Source: an uncultured Campylobacter sp. (GTDB taxonomy: Bacteria > Campylobacterota > Campylobacteria > Campylobacterales > Campylobacteraceae). From it: DNA of 64,000 bases. The stretch covers positions 1-64,000 of the forward strand of contig NZ_CALHGM010000034.1 in assembly GCF_938030145.1 (NCBI RefSeq), given 5' to 3'. The translations under genes and the position numbers were made by a program. The notes beneath the pieces were generated by a model. It was not told the origin of the DNA and did not search any database. It was given only the letters and a program-made list of their open reading frames with translations. The number at the start of each line of letters is the position of its first letter. The stretch's first letter is position 1. Of this stretch, positions 53,999 through 62,530 are shown in pieces.

Positions 53999-56158
53999 CT
54001 ACTTCCCGTCTAAATTTAAAATTTTACTCGAAATTTCATCTATCGTCGCGTTGAAATCCTCCGCCAGCGCGCGCTTTAGCTCCTCTTTCGCCGCCATCAT
54101 ATCGCGCACGATCGCAGCTTCAAACTCCTCTCGGTTCAGCGCCTCGTCGCCCTTAGCAAACGCAAAATCCAGCCCAAACCACGTAGCCACGGCAAACGCA
54201 GGCACGCACACCACCGCGCCCGGACCGCACACGAGCCCCGCACTACCGCTAGTCGCGCTGGCGCCCGCCTTGGTAAGGGTCTTCGCGCCCGTCTTGGCCG
54301 CAGTTTTAGCGAGGCTCTTGCTTATCAGCTTTGCGCCCAGCACGCCACCCAGCGCCCCTAGCCCCGTCCCGCTCGCGCGATACGCCTTGCTTTTTAGGCT
54401 GAAGCTCTGCGTGACGTTAAGATCGACTTTCGCGCCGTATTTTTTGAGCGTAAAATTTAGCGAGCTCTCATAATTTTTGACGTTTGCCGCAGCGATTTTA
54501 GCGATGTTTTCACCAAAATCTTTCGGAAAGCTTTCGCTTACGAAGCCCGCGAATTTCTCATTCAGATACGCCCCCGCGTCATCGTCCCACACGCCGTGCC
54601 ACAGCACCAGATAATCGCTCAGAAACGAGTAATTGAAATCCGCCATTTTCTGCGCGCTGAGCCTCGCGCCCTCGTCGTAAACGGCGTCGATGTAGCTATT
54701 CAGCGCAGATGCGGCGTTTGCCTCCGCGGCGAAGCGCGTAGCGTTTAGCTCGCCTCTTAGAACGTCCGCCTCGCGCGCGCTTAAGATCAGCCGCTCGCCG
54801 CTTTGCAGCACGATCTGCACGCTCGTTTCGACCGCGCTTTTAGGATGTGTGCCCTCCGCTCCGCTGCCTGCCGTGCGCGTCTGCGCGGCGCAGATCAGAC
54901 ACAGCGTGACGTAGGCAAGCGCAAATATCGTGCCGCTAAAGCGCCCTATTTTGGGCGCGGCTGCGGCTCGCGGCATAAAAAGCACGAAGGCGCAAAGATG
55001 CAAGATCGCGCAGTAAAAGAGGAAATCTCCCGCGCAGATCAGAAACAAAAGAGCGATTTTTAGCGCGCTAGGGCTCTGCGACAGCGCCAGCTCAAACAGC
55101 GCGTTTTTGTAAAATTTCAAAGCGTAAATTTCATTTAACAGGGCGGATTTGAAGTGCGCTTGCGGCGCGGTAGATTTTAAAATTTCAAAAATTTCGGCTA
55201 CCGATGCGGAGTTTGTCGCAGAATTTTTGGCGGAACTATCAGCAGCCATACTCGGTGCGGCGGGATTTTGGGCTAAATTTTTCGCTGCGGCGGGGCTAGT
55301 CGTAGAATTTTTAGCGTTGATTTGCAGCGCAGCGGCAGTATTTGCCTTAGAATTTTCAGCCGAGACCTGCACCGCCCTGACGGAGCCCGCTTTAAAATTT
55401 GCGGGCGAAGCGGTGAGATTTTTAGCGGCGTTCGGCGCGGGCTTGATAATGCTATTCGCCTCGGAATTTCGCACAACCATGGCGACGTTGTTCGCCGTGA
55501 AATTCTTAGCGGAATTATCTGTTGCAAAATTTCCGACGGGTGCGGAAGCGTCGTTTGTCGCGAAATTTCCCATGGATGCGGCGTTGCGGGCGGGCGGGGT
55601 AAAATTTATCGCAGAATTTAAAGAGTGCGCAACTGGATCCGCAGCGTCCGCAAGCCGCAAATAGGCTAAATTTAGAGCGAAATTTACCGCTACGGCAAGC
55701 GCGGCGAGCAGCAAAATACTAAGTTTGAGCGATAAAATTCTAGGATTTTTAATCTCTTTTAGGCTAAGCTTAAGCACCACCAGACGCATCAGAGCAAGAG
55801 CTGCAGGCAGCGCCGCGAGCGTCACGAATAGCTCCGCGCCGCGCAGATCGGCTATGCCTAGCGCCAAAGTGGCGCTTAAGATAATCGCGCCCGCGCAGGC
55901 AAAAACCCCGCTTATCAGCCTGCCTCTAAAAATTTTAATCAAAGTCCCGCCGCTGCGAAATAGCGCCGCATTGGCGCGCTGCTTCGCCTCGTAAAAAAAG
56001 CTAAATAGCACCCAAAATAGCGCGTAAGCCCAAAACGCCGCCAGCGCGCAAAAGCCCACGTCGTCCCAATCCTGCGCGTAAAGTGCGAAACAAAAAACGC
56101 TAACGATCAGCGCTAGCCTAAGCGCTATTTCACAGATCCAGCGGCGCGTCGTCATCAT
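53999..56158 (-). CDS. Polytopic membrane protein with Asn/Ala-rich low-complexity region
   Basis: About 719 residues, no family recognised. Four or five membrane helices lie in the first 170 residues. A low-complexity Asn/Ala/Ser/Lys region follows (about 185-320) with repeated NFAT-, KNxT- and NSxA-type units. Then come two more hydrophobic stretches, a helical soluble region, a glycine-zipper-like hairpin (GLGALGGVLGAKLISKSLAK) and a GxxVCVPAFAVATWFG helix near the C-terminus. The low-complexity part is encoded by DNA dense in AATTTT/GAATTT words. The start overlaps the dnaB end; 56158 follows AGG more closely than 56176. Confidence 0.55.
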   Translation of the reverse strand: MMTTRRWICEIALRLALIVSVFCFALYAQDWDDVGFCALAAFWAYALFWVLFSFFYEAKQRANAALFRSGGTLIKIFRGRLISGVFACAGAIILSATLALGIADLRGAELFVTLAALPAALALMRLVVLKLSLKEIKNPRILSLKLSILLLAALAVAVNFALNLAYLRLADAADPVAHSLNSAINFTPPARNAASMGNFATNDASAPVGNFATDNSAKNFTANNVAMVVRNSEANSIIKPAPNAAKNLTASPANFKAGSVRAVQVSAENSKANTAAALQINAKNSTTSPAAAKNLAQNPAAPSMAADSSAKNSATNSASVAEIFEILKSTAPQAHFKSALLNEIYALKFYKNALFELALSQSPSALKIALLFLICAGDFLFYCAILHLCAFVLFMPRAAAAPKIGRFSGTIFALAYVTLCLICAAQTRTAGSGAEGTHPKSAVETSVQIVLQSGERLILSAREADVLRGELNATRFAAEANAASALNSYIDAVYDEGARLSAQKMADFNYSFLSDYLVLWHGVWDDDAGAYLNEKFAGFVSESFPKDFGENIAKIAAANVKNYESSLNFTLKKYGAKVDLNVTQSFSLKSKAYRASGTGLGALGGVLGAKLISKSLAKTAAKTGAKTLTKAGASATSGSAGLVCGPGAVVCVPAFAVATWFGLDFAFAKGDEALNREEFEAAIVRDMMAAKEELKRALAEDFNATIDEISSKILNLDGK

Positions 56159-58214
56159 CGAGCCTGTTTGCCTCATTGATCTTTGGAATGCCCATCTCTT
56201 CGATATTTAAAGGCGGCGCGGGTTTAAATTTTGCCTCATCCTCTTGCGCCTCAAAAGGCAGTTCATCGCCCTCGCCGCTTTCAAAATACGCAGCGTTCAC
56301 TTGCTGCGTGTTCTTTGCGCCTTGCGATACGCCTTTTGCATCTTGCCGCGCGCCTTTTGCGCCCCGCGATGTGTCTTTTACGCCCTGCGGAGTGCCCGTT
56401 AAATTTTTATGCGCGCCCTCTGTTTGAGGCGCGACGACGCCCGCTCTCGTATCATCTAAATTTTGCCCCTGAAATTCTTGCTTTTGCGGTGCGTTCTGTG
56501 CCGCACGACGCACCTCTGCTAAGCCCTGCTCTGCGCTAAATTTAGACTCGCCGTCTATCTCCTCGTCGCTTTCGCCAAAGCTAGGCATCTCATCAAAATC
56601 TATATTTACTCCGGAATTTCGGGCGCTAGCGGATCTTTCATTTAAGCTTACGCTGCTGTTTTGCGCTTCGTTAAAATTTTGCGCTTCATTAAAATTCTGC
56701 GTTAAATTTTGCTGCAAATTCTGCGCCGTATCGAGGCGCGGCGCAGCAGGCTCCTCGAAGCCCTGATCTTGCAGCTGCGAGACGTAGTCGAGATTGTCGT
56801 TTTCGTTAAAGATCGCACTCTCGCTGGGCTCGCCGCCGAAGCTCGTATCGACGAAGCGGGTAAATCTGCCCTGAAAGCCCACCTCGATCGTCCTGCCCGC
56901 CTCGCCCGAGCGGTTTTTTCCGACGATGATTTCGGCCTTTTCCTGATAGTCATTACGCCTAAACACGGGCTCGCCCGCGTCCTTACCCTCGGCCTCCAGC
57001 CGCGAAATGCGCTCGCGCTCCATCTGCTCTTTATAAACCTCGTCGCGATAGACGAAAAGTATGATGTCGGCGTCCTGCTCAATCGCGCCGCTTTCGCGCA
57101 GATCGCTTAGCATCGGGCGTTTGTTCGAGCGCGCCTCAAGCGAGCGGTTTAGCTGCGATAGTGCAATGATCGGGATGTTGAGCTCGCGTGCTAAGAGCTT
57201 AAGCCCGCGCGAAATTTCGGCGATTTGCAGGTGGCGCTCGGAGTAGTTGCTCGTGCTCGTCATAAGTCCGATGTAATCGATCACGCAAAGCTCGATATTG
57301 GCGTCCGCGGCTTTGAGTTTGCGCAGCTGGGTGCGGACTTGGTGGATGTTTACATAGCCGCTGTCATAGACGAAAAGAGGCATATTCAGCACCGCGTCGC
57401 AGGCGTCGTTGAAGCGCGTCCAGTCGTCGTCGCTGAGCTTGGCGCTCATTATGTCGCTTAGCGGGATCGAGCTAAGCGCGCTTAGTATGCGATACATCAG
57501 CTGCACGGATGGCATCTCTAGCGAGAAAAATACGACGCCTTTGCCGCTTTGCAGCGTTTTCATCATTAAATTTAGCGCAAAGGCGGTCTTGCCCATGCCG
57601 GGGCGGGCGGCGATGATGATTAGCTCGCCGGGCTTTAGCCCCTTCGTGCAGTCATTTAGGAAGCGAAAGCCCGTATCCAGCCCCACGAGCTCCGAGCCTG
57701 CGAGTGCCTTTTGGCGCTTCAGCTCCTCTACTACGTCAGCGATGATCTCGTGTGATTTTTTGATGCCGCCGTGGCGCTCCTCGTCGATAAGCTCGTAAAT
57801 TTTGGAGCTGATCTTATCGGCGGTGTCCTTGCTACGCACGGCTTCGTTTACCATCGAAGGGATCTCGTGCGCGACCTTGATTAGCGAGCGTTTGATCGAT
57901 TTTTCGCGCAGCTCGAGCGCGTATTTTGGGGCATCGACCACGCCGCTAGTGGCTACGACCTCGGTAAATGCGCCATCGTCGTAGCGCTCGGCTAGCCATT
58001 TTTTAACGAAGCTCGGCGCGATCGGCTCGTTGTGTGAGGAGCATTTGACGATCGCCTCGTAGATGTCGGCGTGCGGCTTGTAGAAAAAATCGCCGACCGA
58101 GATTATCTCGCTCAGCTCGCCGTATTCGTCCTCGTTTTGCAAAAGCGAGCTTAAAATCGCGCGCTCCATATCCAAATCGTATAAATTTGCAGGCACATTC
58201 TGCTTCGTTGCCAT
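56130..58214 (-). CDS. dnaB: Replicative DNA helicase DnaB with long disordered tail
   Basis: Hexameric helicase of the replication fork. The N-terminal domain (NLYDLDMERAILSSLL) and RecA-like core are intact: Walker A AARPGMGKTAFAL (about 207-219), CVIDYIGLM and ALSQLNRSLE, ending with VGFQGRFTRFVD near residue 455. Family members end soon after; this one has about 230 extra residues, disordered and rich in Gln, Asn, Ala and Gly, including four seven-residue repeats from a 21-bp DNA repeat, and a final PPLNIEEMGIPKI segment. The core is certainly functional; the tail is likely a lineage-specific insertion. Confidence 0.95.
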   Translation of the reverse strand: MATKQNVPANLYDLDMERAILSSLLQNEDEYGELSEIISVGDFFYKPHADIYEAIVKCSSHNEPIAPSFVKKWLAERYDDGAFTEVVATSGVVDAPKYALELREKSIKRSLIKVAHEIPSMVNEAVRSKDTADKISSKIYELIDEERHGGIKKSHEIIADVVEELKRQKALAGSELVGLDTGFRFLNDCTKGLKPGELIIIAARPGMGKTAFALNLMMKTLQSGKGVVFFSLEMPSVQLMYRILSALSSIPLSDIMSAKLSDDDWTRFNDACDAVLNMPLFVYDSGYVNIHQVRTQLRKLKAADANIELCVIDYIGLMTSTSNYSERHLQIAEISRGLKLLARELNIPIIALSQLNRSLEARSNKRPMLSDLRESGAIEQDADIILFVYRDEVYKEQMERERISRLEAEGKDAGEPVFRRNDYQEKAEIIVGKNRSGEAGRTIEVGFQGRFTRFVDTSFGGEPSESAIFNENDNLDYVSQLQDQGFEEPAAPRLDTAQNLQQNLTQNFNEAQNFNEAQNSSVSLNERSASARNSGVNIDFDEMPSFGESDEEIDGESKFSAEQGLAEVRRAAQNAPQKQEFQGQNLDDTRAGVVAPQTEGAHKNLTGTPQGVKDTSRGAKGARQDAKGVSQGAKNTQQVNAAYFESGEGDELPFEAQEDEAKFKPAPPLNIEEMGIPKINEANRLDDDDAPLDL
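56310..56393 (-). repeat. Four-unit 21-bp tandem repeat in dnaB
   Basis: Four in-frame units of 21 bases encode TPQGVKD, TSRGAKG, ARQDAKG and VSQGAKN. The copies are diverged but share the GxxKx/GAKG pattern and exact period. It is a candidate variable-number repeat between strains. Confidence 0.65.
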
Positions 58215-58562
58215 CGCTTCCCCTCGTTTCGCGCGCTTTTGCGCGTCTAAATTTTAAGCTCTATAAAATCGTAAATTTAAATCCGCAGCCCTGGTCCAGC
58301 GCTTTCGAAAACTGATGCAGCTTTAAGCGCTCGTCACGAGACCTTAGAACTATCGCGGCTTTGAAAATTTCGCGCTTCCGAAAGCCGCGTAATTTTAAGC
58401 CGCTGAACTCTTATGCCGCATATACCGCGGCAACTTTAAGGCTACACCCAAAGGCTGCGGCAGCGGATTTAAAATTTTGAAATTTCATAGAGCTTGAAAT
58501 TTCGCTAGGGCTTATAATTCTTTAAAATTTTAAGCCCGCCCATTAAAAATTTGGCGCCTTAA

Positions 58563-58592
58563 AGCTCGGGCATTAAATTTTGCGCCCGAGCT
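58563..58592. other. Perfect 9-bp hairpin in the dnaB-ispG gap
   Basis: AGCTCGGGC (58563-58571) and GCCCGAGCT (58584-58592) around a 12-base loop. It is not next to a gene end, so it may be a structured RNA element or a decayed repeat. Confidence 0.35.
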
Positions 58593-58800
58593 ACAGCGAG
58601 CGAACCTTTCTAAATTTAAACCGAGCGTCGCGATTTGAAATTTTTCAAACTCCTTAAACAATGAGCCGAATGCCGTGGCATTTAAATTTAACGCTCGCCC
58701 GCTGTTTCGCAAAACAGTGCGTCTATCGCGATAAATCGCGCTAAATTTAATGCGGCTCGACTTCCGCGCCGTGCCTTGAAATTTTACGCCGCTGAGCTCT

Positions 58801-59045
58801 ATGGTTTAAAATTTTACGTATCGAAATTTCACGCCGCAAATTTAGCACCGAATCGCGAGGCTCAAATTTTAAAATAAAATTTCACGGCGAATTGCAAAGT
58901 TAAAATTTCAAACCCAAAATTCCAAAACGAAATCCTAGAGCTAAAATTTTAAACCTGAAATTCCAAACTAAAATTCCAAGCCGCACTCTCAAAAGCTCAA
59001 ATTTAAAAACGTTGCCCTAAAGATGAAATTTTAAAATTTCACGCC
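58801..59045. repeat. Dense RAATTY-word tract
   Basis: About 13 RAATTY hexamers (AAATTT or AAATTC) in 245 bases, many within the longer word AAAATTTYAA or AAATTCCAA. Random expectation at this base composition would be about one. The spacing is irregular, so it is not a simple tandem repeat. Confidence 0.55.
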
Positions 59046-59176
59046 TCAGACGCGCTGTACCGATAAACCTAGACGAACCGCAGTGAGCCCAGCGCGACGA
59101 AACACGAAAGCGCAGGACTAAGCCACGCGCCGTAGCGGCTTTTAACCGCTTTAACCGGCTAGGCGCCCCGCAGCTC

Positions 59177-60244
59177 TCACGCTCCTTCGCGAATCCGCAC
59201 CTCGTCCTCGACCTCTTGCAAAAACCGCTCCACGAGCTTGCTCTCCTCGAGTTTGGCGACCACTTCGCCGTGGCGTATCACGATGCCGCGCCCGTTGCCG
59301 AACGCGATCGCCACGTCCGCGCCCTTCGCCTCGCCGATGGCATTTACGACGCAGCCCATGACGCTGATATTTAGCGGCGTTTTTATATGCGCGGTTTTTT
59401 CTTCGACGATTTTGATCGCGCTTAACAGATCGCTTTGCAAACGCCCGCAGGTAGGGCACGAGATGATATTGACGCCGCTTTTTTGCACGCCCGCGTCCTG
59501 TAGGATCGCGCGCGCGACGCGGATCTCCTCCTCAAGCTCGCCCGTGATGCTCACGCGCATCGTATCGCCGATCCCCTCCATCAGAAGCGCGCCCAGCGCT
59601 ATCGCGCTTTTGATGCTCGCGTGAAATTTCGTCCCGGCCTCGGTTACGCCCAGATGAAAAGGATATTCGCATAGCGGGCGCAGCGCGCGATACGCAGCCA
59701 CCGTGCTCGGCGCGTCCGAAGTCTTAAGCGAGATCGCGATATCGCTAAAGTCCTCATCCTCAAGCAGCGCGGCGTTATACAGCGCGCTTTGTACCATCGC
59801 CTCCACGCTGCGACCGTATTTTTGCTCAAACTGCTCCTCTAGCGAGCCCAAATTTACGCCGATGCGGATAGGCAAGCTGCGAGCTTTGCACGCGCGCACG
59901 ACCTCTTTAATGCGGTCCTTGCCGCCGATATTGCCCGGATTGATGCGGATAGCATCGACAAACTCCGCAACCTGCAGCGCCAAGCGAAAATTAAAATGGA
60001 TGTCCGCTACGATGGGAAGCGGCGAGCTTTTTTTGATACGTGCGAGCGCGTCCGCGTCCGCTTTATCGAGTACGGCGCAGCGCACGATGTCGCAGCCCGC
60101 GAAATACAGGCGGTTAATCTGCTCTAGCGTGCCCTCCACGTCCTTCGTTTTAGAAAAGCTCATCGACTGCACGGAGATGGGCGCGTCGCCGCCAATTTTG
60201 ACGGAGCCGACGAAGATTTGGCGGGTCGGATAGCGATTTTTCAA
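59177..60244 (-). CDS. ispG: 4-hydroxy-3-methylbut-2-enyl diphosphate synthase
   Basis: 4Fe-4S enzyme (GcpE) of the MEP isoprenoid pathway, MEcPP to HMBPP. 355 residues; N-terminal TIM barrel with VGSVKIGGDAPISVQSM and RINPGNIGG, and C-terminal cluster cysteines in ISCPTCGR and SVMGCVVNAIGEAKGAD. The reading ends with an acidic tail. It stands alone with non-coding DNA on both sides. Confidence 0.95.
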   Translation of the reverse strand: MKNRYPTRQIFVGSVKIGGDAPISVQSMSFSKTKDVEGTLEQINRLYFAGCDIVRCAVLDKADADALARIKKSSPLPIVADIHFNFRLALQVAEFVDAIRINPGNIGGKDRIKEVVRACKARSLPIRIGVNLGSLEEQFEQKYGRSVEAMVQSALYNAALLEDEDFSDIAISLKTSDAPSTVAAYRALRPLCEYPFHLGVTEAGTKFHASIKSAIALGALLMEGIGDTMRVSITGELEEEIRVARAILQDAGVQKSGVNIISCPTCGRLQSDLLSAIKIVEEKTAHIKTPLNISVMGCVVNAIGEAKGADVAIAFGNGRGIVIRHGEVVAKLEESKLVERFLQEVEDEVRIREGA

Positions 60245-60870
60245 ATTTAAGCCTTTAGAATTTTTTGCGCTATTTTATTCAAAACGGGGTTAAAATTTAA
60301 TAATTCGCGCTTGCCAGCCGCCATAGAATTTCGCCTGCAAAATTTCACCCGCTAAATTTTGCTTTCGCGCTTGCAAAAAATTTCATTTCGCCGCGGAATT
60401 TGAGCGAATAGAGCTCTATAAAATTCCGTCATTTAATAAAATTCTAAAAATTCCGGCGACAAATGAAACTCTCAAAATTTGATGGCAAGCGAAATTTAAT
60501 AAACCACGCAGCTAAGCAAAATTCTGCGAATTTAGCAGGTGGGCGAAGTCCTCGACATAAAATTACGAAATTAAGCTCTTGAAATTTCGGTGAAATTTTA
60601 ACAGCAGTATCGTCGCAGTGCCTGCTCGTGCAAAACGAGTGCAGTCCGGTTTATCCTAGCAGCGCGGCATGCAGCCGTGAAATTTCAAAGCCCGTGAATG
60701 AAATATGAAAATTTTATTTTTAATTGCAGCAGTAGGGAGCATTGTTTCGCACGGCGACAAAGCCGAAAAAACATCAGCGTTCGTGTTTTTGCAATGCAAG
60801 CGCCGTTCTTACAGAGGCAGTAAAATTTAAACCGCCTACGCATATAAATTGCGCCGGCGTGCCGCCTAGG
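60245..60870. other. Non-coding 626-bp gap
   Basis: AT-word-rich. A short imperfect hairpin near 60630-60655 (CTGCTCG with a bulged CGAGTGCAG) does not fold as a tRNA. No gene was recognised. Confidence 0.55.
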
Positions 60871-61935
60871 CTAGCGCACTAGCTCCATATTCACCTTGAC
60901 CCTGCTCATCTTGTCCTGCAGCATATCCATCACCGACTCATTGCGCGACGAAGCGTCATCCGTCGGGGCTTCGTGCTGCTGCCACTTGCTTTTCGGCGCT
61001 GCGGGGCCCCACTGCGACGAAAATATCAGCCCGCGCTTTTTCTCGGTCTCAGGCGCAGGCTCGTAAGGCTGTGGAGCGGGCTTCGCCCAACGCTCATCAT
61101 AACGCATCGCAGCACCTTGCCCTAGCGCATTACCCCGCTTTGGCGACGGCATCCTACCAAGCGTGCTACCGCCAGAGCGCCCTATCGCACGGCTAGAGCG
61201 AGCAGATGTGGGAAGATAGGGCGCGCGGGCATTTTGACGAGCCGTATACTTCGTGGCGCTCGAATGAGATGCAGCTGTATGCCCCATAGCGCCAGAACGA
61301 GTTGCACTATAGCCGTAGCGAGCTTGCGGCTGTGCAATTTGAGTCGTCGTTAATTTGCGAGCTTGTGCGTCTACAATTTTGCCGGTCTGATCATCTGCAC
61401 CTCCGTGAGTTTGCGCGCTTGCGCTTCTCCGCATATCTGCGCCTCTGTAAGTTTGCTCCGTATCGCGGGCGCTTGGCGCCTCGTCCTCATAGATACGGAT
61501 CTTTGGCAAACGCATCAGCGTCGCGACTAGACTCTTACTAGCTCTATTTTGACTGCTTGATTGATTAGCTGAGCGCCTAGATGCTTTATTTCTCGCAGAA
61601 TGCGATGCGGAATTTTGCCCGGGATTTTTAGTAAAATTTTTCGCACTTTTTTGCGTGAAATTTTTAGCGAAATTCCTAGACGCACGCGTATTTTTTGTGA
61701 GCTTGGATTTTGAAAGGCTTTTAGCATTTGCAGATTTTTTAGCATGCGGCTCGGTAGAGGATTTCACCGAAGTATTTTTACTCGGATGATCTTTGGCTCG
61801 TAAATTCTGAGATGAAATTTTAGATTTATGGTTTTGCTGCGCGGCGGTAGATTTGTGGCTTTGCTGCGCAGCAAAAGCGCTAGAGAAGCTCGTCAAAATG
61901 AACGCAATTAAAAAAATACGAGCTAAATTTTTCAT
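60871..61935 (-). CDS. Secreted low-complexity Ser/Ala/Lys-rich protein
   Basis: 354 residues: signal peptide (MKNLARIFLIAFILTSFSSAFA), then an extended Ser/Ala/Lys/Asn/Gln low-complexity region without a recognised domain (about 25-120: NFTQKSAKNFTKNPGQNSAS), and a more Pro/Arg-rich C-terminal half ending with a helical ESVMDMLQDKMSRVKVNMEL. The ATG at 61935 has AAAGGAAAA before it; a start five codons earlier is less good. Function unknown; a periplasmic or surface filament role is a guess. Confidence 0.6.
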   Translation of the reverse strand: MKNLARIFLIAFILTSFSSAFAAQQSHKSTAAQQNHKSKISSQNLRAKDHPSKNTSVKSSTEPHAKKSANAKSLSKSKLTKNTRASRNFAKNFTQKSAKNFTKNPGQNSASHSARNKASRRSANQSSSQNRASKSLVATLMRLPKIRIYEDEAPSARDTEQTYRGADMRRSASAQTHGGADDQTGKIVDAQARKLTTTQIAQPQARYGYSATRSGAMGHTAASHSSATKYTARQNARAPYLPTSARSSRAIGRSGGSTLGRMPSPKRGNALGQGAAMRYDERWAKPAPQPYEPAPETEKKRGLIFSSQWGPAAPKSKWQQHEAPTDDASSRNESVMDMLQDKMSRVKVNMELVR

Positions 61936-62381
61936 CGTTTTCCTTTCCATGGATTTTAGGCGAAATTTAGCAAAGCTTAGATTAAGCCGCGTTAAATTTA
62001 ATGAGTGAGGCTATGAAATTTCAGCTCTAATTCCAAGCCGTATCGCCAAATAAAAACATTGATAAAGGCTAAGCTGTAAAAATTCCACAGCTAGGATTCT
62101 GTTTGGCAATAGAATTTTATCACATTAAAAATATGACGCCACAGCAAAATTTTATCTTGTAAGCGTTTAAGAAGGAGAGCTAAAAAATTTTAAAGTTTTA
62201 GAATTCTGCGCTTAAATTTTGAGTGGCAAGTCAGAATTTAAGGTAAAAAGCAAACTCATATAAAGCTTTTAAATTAAAGGATAAAACGGCAAAACTGCAA
62301 ATTCGCGGTGAGATACGAAATTCGCGAGATCAAGCGGTAACTAAAAATTACACCACTTAATCGTTAATTAATAATAAATCA

Positions 62382-62409
62382 CCGCGCTTTAGACGTATCT
62401 AAAACGCGG
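62382..62409 (-). terminator. Hairpin 120 bases downstream of groL
   Basis: CCGCGCTTTAGA, loop CGTA, TCTAAAACGCGG: a 12-base stem with one mismatch. On the minus strand it is followed by AT-rich DNA (TGATTTATTATTAATT). Candidate terminator. Confidence 0.45.
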
Positions 62410-62499
62410 CACATATCATTTTAGCGGCGTGTAGCTAAAATATCGCCGCATATAAGGCATTGCAGAGCGCTGCAAAATCTCACAGCACCGTTGCAATGG

Positions 62500-62527
62500 C
62501 ATAGGAGTGCCGAATGACGCTCCTATG
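62500..62527 (-). terminator. Hairpin directly after the groL stop
   Basis: CATAGGAGTG pairs with CGCTCCTATG (one wobble) around an eight-base loop, four bases beyond the groL stop codon. Candidate transcript end or mRNA 3' stabiliser. Confidence 0.45.
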
Positions 62528-62530
62528 GGG

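Larger units (their letters stand above)
58215..59176. other. Largest non-coding gap, 962 bp
   Basis: Between dnaB and ispG. No gene was recognised on either strand. It contains a GC-rich hairpin (58563-58592) and a stretch of AAATTT/AAATTC words (58801-59045). Confidence 0.6.
61951..62530. other. Non-coding 580-bp gap after groL
   Basis: Holds the hairpins at 62382-62409 and 62500-62527 and AT-rich DNA from about 62090 to 62330. No gene was recognised. Confidence 0.55.

Noticed and set aside
55149..55664. Plus-strand Ala/Phe/Glu-rich open frame
   Set aside because: It is antisense to the Asn/Ala-rich region of the membrane protein; the repetitive words create open frames on both strands.
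58801..59045. CRISPR-like array
   Set aside because: The repeated units are short AT words at uneven spacing with no constant-length spacers and no cas genes.
60630..60655. tRNA-like hairpin
   Set aside because: Only one arm with a bulge; no cloverleaf, anticodon arm or CCA-side pairing can be drawn.
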